A stretch of 64,000 nucleotides of DNA from Chitinimonas viridis (GCF_030409555.1 NZ_JAUFPU010000002.1:124001-188000); one strand, 5' to 3'. Shown: positions 1-8,435, counted from the first letter of the stretch. Made by a program: numbers and translations. Notes: a model not told the origin generated them from the sequence alone.

Positions 1-1
1 T

Positions 2-490
2 ACCGCCAGTGGCTGTGGCGCCAGTGTCGTGGAGTATGGTCAGTTGCTGGCGGGCGACATGGCGCACGCCGCAGCCGCAGCGCGGGTTTCGGCCAGCGCG
101 CTGGATATCTCCGACCTGGTGTTACAGCATCTCGACCAGTTGCTGCCGCAACTCCAGCCCCCCGCCGACCCTAGGTTGGTGTTCCACGCTCCTTGCAGCC
201 TGCAGCACGGTCTGCATAAGAAAACATCGGCGGAGGCCATGCTGGTGCGGCTGGGCTATGTGCTGCTACCGATAGCCGATGCCAACCTGTGTTGCGGCTC
301 TGCCGGCAGCTATTCGATATTGCAGGCAGATATCGCCAGCCAGTTGCGCAGCGACAAGCTGGCCAAACTACAAGCCGGCCAGCCCAGCCAGATAGCCACA
401 GCCAATATCGGCTGCCAGACACACCTGCAAGCCGGTACCCGCACCCCCATACGGCACTGGATAGAGCTGATCGCCGAGCGGCTGAGCTGA
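2..490 (+). CDS. glcF: Glycolate oxidase iron-sulfur subunit (C-terminal part, truncated by window edge)
   Basis: This is the 3' end of a gene open at the left edge. The visible 162 or so residues contain a cysteine-rich CCG-type domain: a TASGCGA motif at the very start, a HAPCSLQH motif about 60 residues on, then NLCCGSAGSYS and a final NIGCQTHL. This order is typical of the C-terminal half of GlcF, which binds Fe-S clusters and passes electrons from glycolate oxidation in the GlcDEF complex at the inner membrane. Related CCG-domain proteins (LutA, GlpC) are possible, but the spacing and the SYSILQ context fit GlcF best. GlcD and GlcE should lie just outside the window. Confidence 0.85.
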   Translation, partial: TASGCGASVVEYGQLLAGDMAHAAAAARVSASALDISDLVLQHLDQLLPQLQPPADPRLVFHAPCSLQHGLHKKTSAEAMLVRLGYVLLPIADANLCCGSAGSYSILQADIASQLRSDKLAKLQAGQPSQIATANIGCQTHLQAGTRTPIRHWIELIAERLS

Positions 491-598
491 TACCCCGGGG
501 CTGACCGTTTGGAGGCCGCGGCTTGCCGCGCCCCCACCCCACCTATACAGTAAAAGCAACCTGATTCGACTTGCTGGCAAGGGCGCCAGCCGCCCGCC

Positions 599-1372
599 AT
601 GCTCATCCTCTCCCAACTCAGCCTCGAACGCGATGGCCGCCAAGTGCTGGAAAAAGTCAGTGCCACGGCCCCACTCGGCCAGCTGACTGCGCTGCTAGGC
701 CCCAATGGGGCGGGTAAATCCAGCCTGCTGGCAGTGGCGGCTGGCGAACTGACCCCGACAGCCGGGAGCTGCGAGTTCGATGGACTGCCGCTGTTCCGCA
801 CCCACGCCAGCACCCTGTCGCGCCGTCGCGCCCTGCTGCCCCAGTCAAGTACGCTGGAGTTCGATTTCAGTGTCCGCGAAGTGGCCAGGCTGGGCAGTAC
901 GCCCTTCCCCGACATTCCTGTCGCCGAACTGGAAGGACTGATAGACAGCGTGCTGCGGCTTACCGATGCAGATGCCCTGGCAGAACGCCGCTATGTGCAC
1001 CTGTCGGGCGGAGAGCGGCAACGGGTACAGCTAGCACGCGTCCTGGTACAAGCCTGTGCTGCCGCCGCCCAAGGCCCTGCCTTGCTGCTGCTGGACGAGC
1101 CTACCGCCAGCCTGGATCCTCGCCACCAGCACACGCTGCTGGCCGGCCTGCATGAACTGGCGCGCAAGCTGCCCCTGGCAGTGGTTGCCAGCCTGCATGA
1201 TGTCAACCTGGCACTGCATTATGCAGACCAGGCTTGGCTGCTACAGGAAGGCCGTCTGATCACTGCCGGGCCGCCATCGCAAGCGCTTACGCCAGAGCGG
1301 CTCACCCTGGTCTTCCAGCTACCTGCCCAAGCCATGGCGGGGCGTATCTGGTTCGGCCTGCCGCCGGGGTAA
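599..1372 (+). CDS. hmuV: Haem ABC transporter ATP-binding protein
   Basis: A 257-residue ABC ATPase. Walker A (GPNGAGKSS) lies near residues 35-43, the signature LSGGERQRVQLAR near 135-147, Walker B LLLLDEPTASLD follows, and the H-loop is in SLHDVNL. Length and the RRALLPQ and HQHTLL segments match HmuV, which powers periplasm-to-cytoplasm haem import with HmuT and HmuU. No permease or binding-protein gene lies beside it here: glcF is upstream and a glutathione transferase downstream. The partners must be elsewhere or missing. The start is the first ATG, about 110 bp after the glcF stop, so it is probably separately expressed. Confidence 0.85.
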   Translation: MLILSQLSLERDGRQVLEKVSATAPLGQLTALLGPNGAGKSSLLAVAAGELTPTAGSCEFDGLPLFRTHASTLSRRRALLPQSSTLEFDFSVREVARLGSTPFPDIPVAELEGLIDSVLRLTDADALAERRYVHLSGGERQRVQLARVLVQACAAAAQGPALLLLDEPTASLDPRHQHTLLAGLHELARKLPLAVVASLHDVNLALHYADQAWLLQEGRLITAGPPSQALTPERLTLVFQLPAQAMAGRIWFGLPPG

Positions 1373-1681
1373 TCGGCCATGCCAAGGCCAATCACCCCAC
1401 TGCTGGCTACGTCGTTTTTTCGCGACGTACCTGCGCATAGTCATGGGTGGAAAACCACAAATACGGCAGAAATTCGAAACAGGATTGCGCAGCGCAGCAT
1501 AAGCAGTAAAAATCGTCTCGACCTCATCGGCCCCGATCATCTCGTCACGGCCGCCATCATGGTCCACGCCTGCGGCGCGGTGCGATCCACCAACACCGCT
1601 GGCGTTACGACTCCCCGGCGTTGCAATGAAGCATGACCCGGCCGCCTACAGGCCTTCAACCCATTCGACTGGTTTCAAACC
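1373..1681. other. Intergenic region, no convincing gene
   Basis: This 309-bp stretch lies between hmuV and the glutathione transferase gene. Short open frames exist on both strands, but none has a good ribosome-binding site, a recognisable product or family-like composition. I see no clear terminator or tRNA. It probably holds the hmuV 3' end and the promoter of the next gene. Confidence 0.5.
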
Positions 1682-2290
1682 ATGAAGCTGATTGCCTCGC
1701 TCACCAGCCCTTTTGCTCGCAAGGTACGCATCGTCCTGCAGGAAAAACGCATCGAGTGCCCGCTGACGGTGGATATCCCCTGGGATGCCAACACCCAGGT
1801 GCCCAACGTCAACCCGCTGGGCAAGGTGCCTGTGCTGGTGTTGGATGACGGCTCCAGCCTGTACGACTCTCGGGTCATCGTGGACTACCTGGACCATGTG
1901 TCGCCGGTGTCGCGACTGATACCCAGCGATTATCGCCAAGCCATTCAGGTCAAGCGCTGGGAGGCACTGGCTGATGGCATCTGCGATGCCGCCGCCGCCA
2001 TCTTCCTGGAGCGCAAACGGCCTGCCCGGCAGCAGAGTGAGGACTGGATCAATCGCCAGCAGCTCAAGATGGCGCGCGGCCTGGCCGCCCTGTCGGAAGA
2101 CCTGGGGGAACGGCCCTGGTGCAACGGCGAGAGCTACACGCTGGCGGATATTGCCGTAGGTGTCTGCCTGGGCTACCTGGACCTGCGCTTTGCCGACATC
2201 ACCTGGCGCGAATCCTATGCCAACTTGGCCCGGCTGGCCGACAAGCTGGCCCAGCGGCCGGCTTTTGCCGACACGGTTCCGCCGGCCTGA
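1682..2290 (+). CDS. Glutathione S-transferase family protein
   Basis: A 202-residue cytosolic GST-type protein. The N-terminal thioredoxin-fold half starts MKLIASLTSPFARKVRI, with a candidate glutathione-activating serine at residue 9. The cis-proline region follows (NPLGKVPVLVLDDG, then the glutathione-binding LYDSRVI). The C-terminal helical half contains the LADIAVGVCLGYLDLRF motif typical of GSTs. Length matches bacterial beta/zeta-like GSTs of about 200 residues. It is expected to conjugate or reduce electrophiles with glutathione; the substrate cannot be read from sequence. It stands alone between hmuV and the decarboxylase gene. Confidence 0.85.
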   Translation: MKLIASLTSPFARKVRIVLQEKRIECPLTVDIPWDANTQVPNVNPLGKVPVLVLDDGSSLYDSRVIVDYLDHVSPVSRLIPSDYRQAIQVKRWEALADGICDAAAAIFLERKRPARQQSEDWINRQQLKMARGLAALSEDLGERPWCNGESYTLADIAVGVCLGYLDLRFADITWRESYANLARLADKLAQRPAFADTVPPA

Positions 2291-2325
2291 TGAATGCTTG
2301 AAACTGCCATACCCATGACGGGCGT

Positions 2326-2346
2326 CAAGGCTTAGAATCTGCCTTG
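2326..2346 (+). promoter_or_regulatory. Candidate -10 element inside an inverted repeat, upstream of the decarboxylase gene
   Basis: TAGAAT at 2333-2338 sits between CAAGGC (2326-2331) and GCCTTG (2341-2346), a perfect 6-bp inverted repeat. No good -35 lies at 16-18 bp. It could be a regulated promoter with an operator over the -10, or a short hairpin. Similar arrangements recur elsewhere in the window. Confidence 0.35.
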
Positions 2347-2356
2347 CACCCAACAG

Positions 2357-2380
2357 GGCCGTATCCAGCCGGATACGGCC
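2357..2380 (+). terminator. Stable hairpin between the GST and decarboxylase genes
   Basis: A perfect 10-bp stem (GGCCGTATCC / GGATACGGCC) with a 4-nt loop, followed after six bases by TTTT. It could be a weak terminator for the GST gene. If transcription starts near 2345 it would instead lie in the 5' leader of the decarboxylase mRNA. Confidence 0.4.
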
Positions 2381-2463
2381 TTGCGCTTTTCCTGGCGATG
2401 CGTCATAAGCGCGTCGTGATTGAATGACAAGCTACGGCCATGGCCGTACCGGAGTACTCCCCG

Positions 2464-4725
2464 ATGAAATTCCGCTTTCCCGTCGTCATCATCGACGAAG
2501 ACTTCCGCGCCGAGAACTCCAGCGGCTTCGGCATCCGTGCATTGGCCAGCGCCATCGAAGCCGAAGGTTTCGAGGTCATGGGCGCCACCAGCTATGGCGA
2601 CCTGACCGGCTTTGCCCAGCAGCAAAGCCGCGCCTCCTGCTTTATCCTGTCCATAGACGATGAGGAGTTCATCGGCGGCGAAGTCGGTGAGGAAACCGCC
2701 GCCATCAAGAACCTGCGCGCCTTCGTGGAAGAGATACGCTTCAAGAATGCCGATATCCCCATCTTTCTGTATGGCGAAACCCGTACCAGCCGGCATATCC
2801 CCAACGACGTCCTGCGGGAACTGCATGGCTTCATCCATATGTTCGAGGACACGCCGGAGTTTGTGGCACGTAGCATCGTGCGCGAGGCCAAGACCTACCT
2901 AGACTCGCTGGCCCCGCCATTCTTCCGCGCGCTGCTGCATTACGCCCAGGATGGCTCCTACAGCTGGCATTGTCCCGGTCACTCCGGCGGCGTGGCCTTC
3001 CTCAAGAGCCCGGTAGGCCAGATGTTCCACCAGTTCTTCGGTGAAAACATGCTGCGCGCCGATGTCTGCAACTCGGTCGATGAGTTGGGCCAGCTGCTCG
3101 ACCATACCGGCCCGGTAGCCGCCAGCGAGCGCAATGCCGCCCGTATCTTCGGCTCTGATCATCTGTTCTTTGTCACCAACGGCACCTCCACCTCCAACAA
3201 GATGGTCTGGCACGCCACGGTGGCACCGGGCGACATCGTGGTGGTGGATCGCAACTGCCACAAGTCCATCCTGCACTCCATCATGATGTGCGGCGCCATT
3301 CCGGTATTCCTGATGCCGACCCGCAATCACTTCGGCATCATCGGCCCCATCCCGCTGTCCGAATTCCAGCCCGAGACCATACAGAAGAAGATCGAGGCCA
3401 ACCCGTTTGCCCGCGAGGCGCTGGCCAAGCGTCCGGACAACAAGCCGCGCATCCTGACCATCACCCAATCCACCTATGATGGTGTGCTCTACAACGTAGA
3501 AATGATCAAGGATGTGCTGGGCGAAACCATAGACACCCTACACTTCGACGAGGCCTGGCTACCCCACGCCGCCTTCCACGAGTTCTACCGCAATATGCAC
3601 GCCATCGGCCGCGATCGCCCCCGCTCCAAGGACGCCATGGTGTTTGCCACCCAGTCCACCCACAAGTTACTGGCAGGTCTGAGCCAGGCCTCGCAAATCC
3701 TGGTGCAGGAGTCCGAGACCCGCCAACTGGACAGGCATCGCTTCAATGAAGCCTATCTGATGCATACCTCCACCTCGCCGCAGTATTCCATCATCGCCAG
3801 CTGCGACGTAGCAGCCGCCATGATGGAAGCACCCGGCGGCACCGCCCTGGTCGAGGAATCCATCGCCGAGGCACTGGATTTCCGCCGCGCCATGCGCAAG
3901 GTCGATGCCGAGTACGGCGAGAGCTGGTGGTTCAAGGTCTGGGGGCCGGAATACCTGGCAGACGAAGGCGTAGGCACCCGCGAGGACTGGGTATTGAAGG
4001 CTGACGAGCGCTGGCACGGCTTTGGCGCCCTGGCTGATGGCTTCAACATGCTGGATCCGATCAAGGCCACCATTATTACCCCCGGCCTGGATGTAGGCGG
4101 CGACTTTGCCGATAGCGGCATCCCCGCGGCCATCGTCACCAAGTACCTGTCCGAGCATGGAGTGATCGTGGAGAAGACCGGCCTTTACAGCTTCTTCATC
4201 ATGTTTACGATCGGCATCACCAAGGGCCGCTGGAATACCCTGGTCACCGCATTACAGCAGTTCAAGGATGATTACGACAAGAACCAGCCGCTCTGGCGTG
4301 CGCTGCCCGAATTTGTGGGCAAACACCCACGCTACGAGCGTGTGGGCCTGCGCGACCTGTGCCAGCAGATCCATGAGGTATACCGCGATAACGATGTGGC
4401 ACGCCTCACCACCGAGATGTACCTGAGCGATATGGTGCCGGCGCTCAAGCCTTCCAAGGCCTTCAGCAAGATGGCCCATCGCGAGATCGAGCGCGTATCG
4501 CTGGATGCGCTGGAAGGCCGTATCACTGCCATCCTGCTGACACCCTACCCACCGGGCATTCCCTTGCTGATCCCCGGCGAGCGCTTCAACAAGACCATCG
4601 TTGACTACCTGCGTTTCGCCCGCGCCTTCAACGAGCGCTTCCCTGGCTTCGAGACCGACATCCATGGCCTGATCAAGGACGAGGTCAGCGGCGAGTACTA
4701 TGTGGACTGCGTCATCGACGAGTAA
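2464..4725 (+). CDS. PLP-dependent arginine/lysine/ornithine decarboxylase
   Basis: A 753-residue fold-type I decarboxylase with the three expected parts: an N-terminal CheY-like wing domain (VVIIDEDFRAENSSGFGIRAL), the PLP domain with HCPGHSGG and ATQSTHKLLAG, and the C-terminal PPG(I/V)P and PGFETDIHG region. The lysine forming the PLP Schiff base is residue 401. Length is nearest to AdiA (about 755) rather than LdcC (about 713) or SpeF (about 730), but I cannot assign the substrate. The product would be agmatine, cadaverine or putrescine, used in acid resistance or polyamine supply. I chose ATG 2464 because GGAG at 2451-2454 is correctly spaced; an in-frame ATG at 2440 is less likely. No antiporter gene is adjacent. 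Confidence 0.9.
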   Translation: MKFRFPVVIIDEDFRAENSSGFGIRALASAIEAEGFEVMGATSYGDLTGFAQQQSRASCFILSIDDEEFIGGEVGEETAAIKNLRAFVEEIRFKNADIPIFLYGETRTSRHIPNDVLRELHGFIHMFEDTPEFVARSIVREAKTYLDSLAPPFFRALLHYAQDGSYSWHCPGHSGGVAFLKSPVGQMFHQFFGENMLRADVCNSVDELGQLLDHTGPVAASERNAARIFGSDHLFFVTNGTSTSNKMVWHATVAPGDIVVVDRNCHKSILHSIMMCGAIPVFLMPTRNHFGIIGPIPLSEFQPETIQKKIEANPFAREALAKRPDNKPRILTITQSTYDGVLYNVEMIKDVLGETIDTLHFDEAWLPHAAFHEFYRNMHAIGRDRPRSKDAMVFATQSTHKLLAGLSQASQILVQESETRQLDRHRFNEAYLMHTSTSPQYSIIASCDVAAAMMEAPGGTALVEESIAEALDFRRAMRKVDAEYGESWWFKVWGPEYLADEGVGTREDWVLKADERWHGFGALADGFNMLDPIKATIITPGLDVGGDFADSGIPAAIVTKYLSEHGVIVEKTGLYSFFIMFTIGITKGRWNTLVTALQQFKDDYDKNQPLWRALPEFVGKHPRYERVGLRDLCQQIHEVYRDNDVARLTTEMYLSDMVPALKPSKAFSKMAHREIERVSLDALEGRITAILLTPYPPGIPLLIPGERFNKTIVDYLRFARAFNERFPGFETDIHGLIKDEVSGEYYVDCVIDE

Positions 4726-4771
4726 GCCCGGCGCGAGGTAAGCGTAGGCATCAAGCAATTGCCAAACCAAA

Positions 4772-4798
4772 CGCCGCATCCCGGGATGCGGCGTTTTT
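4772..4798 (+). terminator. Rho-independent terminator after the decarboxylase gene
   Basis: A perfect GC-rich inverted repeat (CGCCGCATCCC / GGGATGCGGCG, 4772-4793) is followed by TTTTT. It lies 47 bp after the stop codon. Confidence 0.85.
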
Positions 4799-4820
4799 CA
4801 TGCCGCACCAGGCAGGATGG

Positions 4821-4937
4821 TCATGGCGCTTTCGGCTGGGTCGCCTGCGACGAATCCGGCAGGAACAAGGGGCCCTTGTAGCCGCAGGCAGTCAGCAAAC
4901 AGGTGGCAGCAATCAGGCAGGACAAGAGGAGGCGCAT
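4821..4937 (-). CDS. lptM: Small LptM-type lipoprotein (YifL family)
   Basis: A 38-residue open frame too short for usual gene calling. It begins MRLLLSCLIAATCLLTACGYKG: a signal peptide with lipobox LTAC and lipidated cysteine at residue 18. It continues with the GYKGPLFLP motif characteristic of LptM/YifL, a small outer-membrane lipoprotein that helps LptD mature in the LPS export machine. The rest (DSSQATQPKAP) is a short disordered tail. It is transcribed divergently from cyaY, an arrangement common in proteobacteria where lptM precedes lysA; here the downstream side meets the decarboxylase terminator instead. Confidence 0.8.
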   Translation of the reverse strand: MRLLLSCLIAATCLLTACGYKGPLFLPDSSQATQPKAP

Positions 4938-4993
4938 GGCAGCACGGGTAGGGGGTAAAATAGCCATACTAACAACGCAAACCGGGCAAGCCA

Positions 4994-5305
4994 ATGAACG
5001 AGAGTGAATTTCTCAACGCCAGCGACCAGATATTCGATCGGATAGAAAACGGCCTGGACGATGGCGAGTTCGATGTGGATCTCAACCGCAATGGCAATGT
5101 GCTGGAGATCGAATTCGATGATGGCGCCAAGATTGTGGTCAACCGTCACGCGGCCAATCAGGAAATCTGGCTGGCGGCCCGCTCCGGTGGCTTTCATTAC
5201 CGCTATCAGGACGGCCACTGGCGCAGCACCCGCGATGAGGGCGAGCTGTTCACCCAATTGGCCGACATGGTACTGGCCCATGCCGCGCGCAGGCCACATT
5301 TCTAG
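4994..5305 (+). CDS. cyaY: Iron donor protein CyaY (bacterial frataxin)
   Basis: A 103-residue frataxin. The acidic first helix (SDQIFDRIENGLDDGEFDVD) supplies the iron-binding ridge. The beta-sheet core includes NVLEIEFDDGAKIVVNRH, and the conserved QEIWLAARSGGFHY segment contains the tryptophan on the sheet surface. CyaY binds iron and modulates IscS/IscU during Fe-S cluster assembly in the cytosol. Length matches the E. coli protein (106). Its stop codon directly abuts the next gene (GTG start one base after the stop), so the two are probably co-translated. Confidence 0.95.
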   Translation: MNESEFLNASDQIFDRIENGLDDGEFDVDLNRNGNVLEIEFDDGAKIVVNRHAANQEIWLAARSGGFHYRYQDGHWRSTRDEGELFTQLADMVLAHAARRPHF

Positions 5306-5746
5306 GTGCTGGACTGGTTAGATCCCTTGCCGGCCAGCTACGGCCTGGCCGGTATCTTTATATCAGCCCTGCTGTCTGCCACCTTGCTGCCCGGCAATTC
5401 CGAACTGGCGCTACTGCTCTGGCTGCAAGCCAGGCCCGACACCGCCTGGAGCGCCCTGGCCGTGGCATCGCTGGGCAATACCCTGGGGAGCCTGACCAGC
5501 TTCTGGCTTGGCCTGCGACTGTCCCACAAGGGTAGTGATGCATTGACCGCCAAATTGTCGCCTCGCGCCCTGTGCTGGCTGCAGCGCCATGGCAGCACTT
5601 CCCTGTTGTTGGCCTGGCTACCCTTAATAGGCGACGCACTCTGCCTGGCAGCGGGCTGGCTGCGCCTTCCCCCGATGCGCAGCGCTCTTTACATTCTGCT
5701 GGGCAAGACACTGCGTTATCTGCTGATCGTTCTACCCTTCATATAA
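5306..5746 (+). CDS. Small DedA/YqaA-like inner-membrane protein
   Basis: A 146-residue hydrophobic protein with about four membrane segments. The motif SALLSATLLPGNSELAL near residues 20-36 and the GNTLGSLTSFWLG segment near 60-72 match the YqaA subfamily of DedA/VTT proteins, which are linked to lipid carrier flipping and membrane homeostasis. It starts with GTG immediately after the cyaY stop codon, implying translational coupling. Function beyond family membership is not visible. Confidence 0.75.
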   Translation: MLDWLDPLPASYGLAGIFISALLSATLLPGNSELALLLWLQARPDTAWSALAVASLGNTLGSLTSFWLGLRLSHKGSDALTAKLSPRALCWLQRHGSTSLLLAWLPLIGDALCLAAGWLRLPPMRSALYILLGKTLRYLLIVLPFI

Positions 5747-6168
5747 AACCCAGCCAAATGCGTTGTTCACGATACCCATATTGCTTAATAAATATAAGCC
5801 CACGGGCCAGCCAAGCAGGCTGATGAGAGCGCAAAACTGTTCATTTTTTAGGCAACTTCTTTAACCGCGAGTGCCACAGCCTTATGTTGGGCGCAAATCC
5901 CGCAGACAGGATTTCCCCAATAGCCGGGTTTTGTGTTGCATTGCCGCAACCTAGGAATAATTCACAACATCACCAACAAACCCATATAAATCAATACATT
6001 AAATGTTGTGCATCATCAAACAGCGATAAACCCATTCTGCCAGCCTTGATAGCACCGCATTGCTTACACAAGTGCGTGCCGCCTATCATTCGCCCGTAAT
6101 GTATTCGCTTCGCAAGTAGCGAGCATCTTTTGCAACACCGTTTTTCCAACCTTGATAAGGAAGACGCA
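5747..6168. other. AT-richer regulatory region upstream of the porin gene
   Basis: These 422 bp hold no convincing gene. The composition is clearly more AT-rich than the surroundings. There is a perfect 8-bp inverted repeat CACAACAT (5963-5970) / ATGTTGTG (6003-6010). The region probably carries the control sequences of the highly expressed porin gene. Confidence 0.55.
6060..6089 (+). promoter_or_regulatory. Candidate sigma-70 promoter of the porin gene
   Basis: TTGCTT (6060-6065) and TATCAT (6084-6089) are separated by 18 bp. A start near 6096 would give a leader of about 75 nt before the porin ATG. Confidence 0.4.
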
Positions 6169-7086
6169 ATGAACAAGAAATTCATCGCTCTGGCCGTTGC
6201 CGCTGCTGTGGCCGCCCCTGCAGCCCTGGCTGCCGACAACGAAGTGGTTTTGTATGGTCAAGTCAACCTGGGCCTGAACATCACCACCGCTGGTACCGAC
6301 CAACTGAAGGTCTCCAACATTTCCTCGCGCATCGGCTTCAAGGGTCAAGAAGACCTGGGCGGCGGCATGAAGGCCTTCTTCAAAGTCGAAACCGGCATTG
6401 GCCCGGACAGCGCCCCCGCCAGCAGCTTCGGTTCGCGCGAAGCCTGGGTTGGCCTGAAGGGTGACTTCGGCAGCGTGGGTCTGGGTCGCGGCAAGACCCC
6501 CTACACCCTGGCTACCGAAGAACTGGACCCCTTCTACTTCAACGAGTCGCTGGGCCTGACCAACACTTCGATGAGCAACTACCGCGCCAGCAACTCGATC
6601 CGTTACGACGGCGAGTTCGGCCCGATCAGCGTTGCCGTGAACAACAGCTTCGGTGAAGACAAGACCGCTGGCAAGAACGCCTCGAACGAAGTCAGCGCCT
6701 CGCTGAAGTACTCCGGCCAAGGTTTTGCTGTGTTTGGCGCTCTGAACAACAACAAGCCCAGCGGCGTGAAGGCCAACAAGGCCTACATGGTTGGCGCTTC
6801 GGCCAACATCGGCGATCTGAACCTGGGCGGTGCCGTGCAACACACCGACGACGCTGCTGGCAAGAACGATGATGTTCTGCTGCTGGTCGGCTACGCCATG
6901 GGCAATGCTTCGGTCCAACTGGGCGGCATCATTTATGACGAAGATCGCAACACCAAGGATCAAGTGACCGCTGGCTTCTACTACAGCCTGTCCAAGCGCA
7001 CCACCATCCTGACCGAGTACACCAACAACTACGTTGGTACCAAGAACGACAACAGCTTCATCGTCGGCTTGGCCCACTCGTTCTAA
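6169..7086 (+). CDS. Outer-membrane general porin (Gram-negative porin family)
   Basis: A 305-residue porin. A classic signal peptide (MNKKFIALAVAAAVAAPAALA, cleavage after residue 21) is followed by the betaproteobacterial porin start (EVVLYGQVNLGLNI) and then alternating beta-strand sequence. The EDLGGGMKAFFKVETG motif near residues 60-75 is typical, and the last residue is phenylalanine (LAHSF), the outer-membrane insertion signal for BamA. It should form trimeric channels for small hydrophilic solutes. Codon use is strongly biased, suggesting high expression. I chose ATG 6169, which starts the signal peptide, over an upstream in-frame ATG at 6130; AAGGAAG lies just upstream. Confidence 0.93.
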   Translation: MNKKFIALAVAAAVAAPAALAADNEVVLYGQVNLGLNITTAGTDQLKVSNISSRIGFKGQEDLGGGMKAFFKVETGIGPDSAPASSFGSREAWVGLKGDFGSVGLGRGKTPYTLATEELDPFYFNESLGLTNTSMSNYRASNSIRYDGEFGPISVAVNNSFGEDKTAGKNASNEVSASLKYSGQGFAVFGALNNNKPSGVKANKAYMVGASANIGDLNLGGAVQHTDDAAGKNDDVLLLVGYAMGNASVQLGGIIYDEDRNTKDQVTAGFYYSLSKRTTILTEYTNNYVGTKNDNSFIVGLAHSF

Positions 7087-7109
7087 GCACTCACGTGCTG
7101 GCATGAGCA

Positions 7110-7136
7110 AACAGGCAGCCTAGGCTGCCTGTTTTC
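7110..7136 (+). terminator. Rho-independent terminator of the porin gene
   Basis: The inverted repeat AACAGGCAGCC / GGCTGCCTGTT with a 2-nt loop is followed by a T-rich tail, 24 bp after the porin stop. Confidence 0.85.
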
Positions 7137-7218
7137 ATTTCCACCATCGTCACCCACCGCGCTTGACGCCAGAACGCTGCCTCGCCTAGGGTAAGCACTT
7201 CAACACCGAGGGATCACC

Positions 7219-7671
7219 ATGCTCAAGGAATTCAAGGAATTTGCCATGCGTGGCAATGTCGTCGATTTGGCCGTTGGCGTCATTATCGGCGGCGCCTTTG
7301 GCAAAATCGTCGATTCACTGGTCAAAGACGTGATCATGCCCCCCATAGGCTATGTGCTGGGCAATGTCGATTTTTCCAACCTGTTTATCCTGCTGAAAGA
7401 GGGCACCAAGGCCGCCGGCCCCTATGAGTCGCTCAAGGCCGCACAGGATGCCGGTGCAGTGACCGTCAATCTGGGCGTCTTCTTCAACGCTGTCATCAGC
7501 TTCACTATCGTCGCCTTTGCTGTCTTCCTGCTGATACGCACCCTCAACAAACTCAAGCGCGAAGAGGTGCCCGCGCCTGCAGAGGCCAGCAGCAAGGAAT
7601 GCAGCTACTGCTACAGCGCCATTCCACTCAAGGCAACGCGCTGCCCCTGCTGCACCTCGCAACTGGGTTGA
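7219..7671 (+). CDS. mscL: Large-conductance mechanosensitive channel with C-terminal zinc ribbon
   Basis: A 150-residue MscL. The N-terminal amphipathic helix ([20 protein letters not shown]) and the pore-lining TM1 ([21 protein letters not shown]) are intact, as is TM2 ([19 protein letters not shown]). The channel opens on membrane tension and releases solutes during hypo-osmotic shock. The usual cytoplasmic helical bundle is replaced or extended by a cysteine motif: C128-x2-C131, then C142-x2-C145 (sequence RCPCC), which looks like a small zinc ribbon. Ordinary MscL proteins are about 136 residues and lack it. The downstream peptidase gene begins 6 bp later, suggesting one transcript. Confidence 0.93.
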   Translation: MLKEFKEFAMRGNVVDLAVGVIIGGAFGKIVDSLVKDVIMPPIGYVLGNVDFSNLFILLKEGTKAAGPYESLKAAQDAGAVTVNLGVFFNAVISFTIVAFAVFLLIRTLNKLKREEVPAPAEASSKECSYCYSAIPLKATRCPCCTSQLG

Positions 7672-7677
7672 TGCTGG

Positions 7678-8388
7678 ATGGCAAGGCAGTTGATCGTGCT
7701 GGGCGGCGGTGGTTTTTCCATGGAGCCATCCCCACTACTGGATCAGTACTTCCTGGCGGCCACCGGAAAGGCACAGCCGCGTATCTGCTTTCTGCCCACG
7801 GCCAGCGGCGATGCCGACAGCTACCAACTGAAGTTCTATCGCGCCCATGCTGGCTACCCCTGCGTCGCCAGCCACCTATCCCTGTTCCAGCCCCACACGG
7901 CAGACCTGCAGAGCTTTCTGCTTGCGCAGGACGCCATCTTCGTAGGTGGCGGCAATACGCTATCCATGCTGGCCCTATGGCGCACCTGGGGAGTCGATAT
8001 CCTGCTGCGGCGCGCCTATGAGCAAGGCACGGTCATAGGCGGGATCAGCGCCGGCATGATCTGCTGGTTCCAGCAGGGGCTGACAGATTCTATCCCCGGC
8101 CCGCTGACTGCACTGCAAGGCCTGGGCTGGTTACCGGGTGGCGCCTGTCCGCATTACGATGGCGAGGCCTTGCGTCGTCCCACCCTGCAGGACAAGGTAG
8201 CCAGCGGCAGCATGCCCGACAGCTGGGCAGCCGATGACGGTGCCGCGCTGCACTTCATTGACGAGCAATTTCACACGGCCGTGTCATCACGCCCCCTGGC
8301 ACAAGCATGGCGCCTGCAGCGGAAAGCCGATGGCAGCCTGCAAGAGATCGCCCTGCCCACTCGCTACCTGGGGGGCATGCAGGCCTAG
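7678..8388 (+). CDS. Peptidase E-like protein (peptidase family S51)
   Basis: A 236-residue protein with the class I glutamine-amidotransferase-like fold of peptidase family S51. The nucleophile serine is residue 124 in GGISAGM, preceded by the conserved FVGGGNTLSML motif near 88-98; a histidine in CPHYDGE is a candidate triad member. E. coli PepE cleaves Asp-X dipeptides; members of this size may be PepE-like or cyanophycinase-related. There is no signal peptide, so it is cytosolic. It starts 6 bp after mscL and ends at a bidirectional terminator. Confidence 0.8.
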   Translation: MARQLIVLGGGGFSMEPSPLLDQYFLAATGKAQPRICFLPTASGDADSYQLKFYRAHAGYPCVASHLSLFQPHTADLQSFLLAQDAIFVGGGNTLSMLALWRTWGVDILLRRAYEQGTVIGGISAGMICWFQQGLTDSIPGPLTALQGLGWLPGGACPHYDGEALRRPTLQDKVASGSMPDSWAADDGAALHFIDEQFHTAVSSRPLAQAWRLQRKADGSLQEIALPTRYLGGMQA

Positions 8389-8410
8389 AATAGGGCGTGC
8401 AGAAAACAGA

Positions 8411-8435
8411 AAAGCCAGCATTTAGCTGGCTTTTT
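8411..8435. terminator. Bidirectional terminator between the peptidase gene and tRNA-Arg
   Basis: The stem AAAGCCAGC / GCTGGCTTT has a short ATTTA-type loop. T runs follow on both strands, so it can end both the plus-strand peptidase transcript and the minus-strand tRNA transcript. Confidence 0.8.

Noticed and set aside
1379-1636. Short open frame after hmuV
   Set aside because: No ribosome-binding site, odd composition and no family resemblance; overlaps other equally unconvincing frames.
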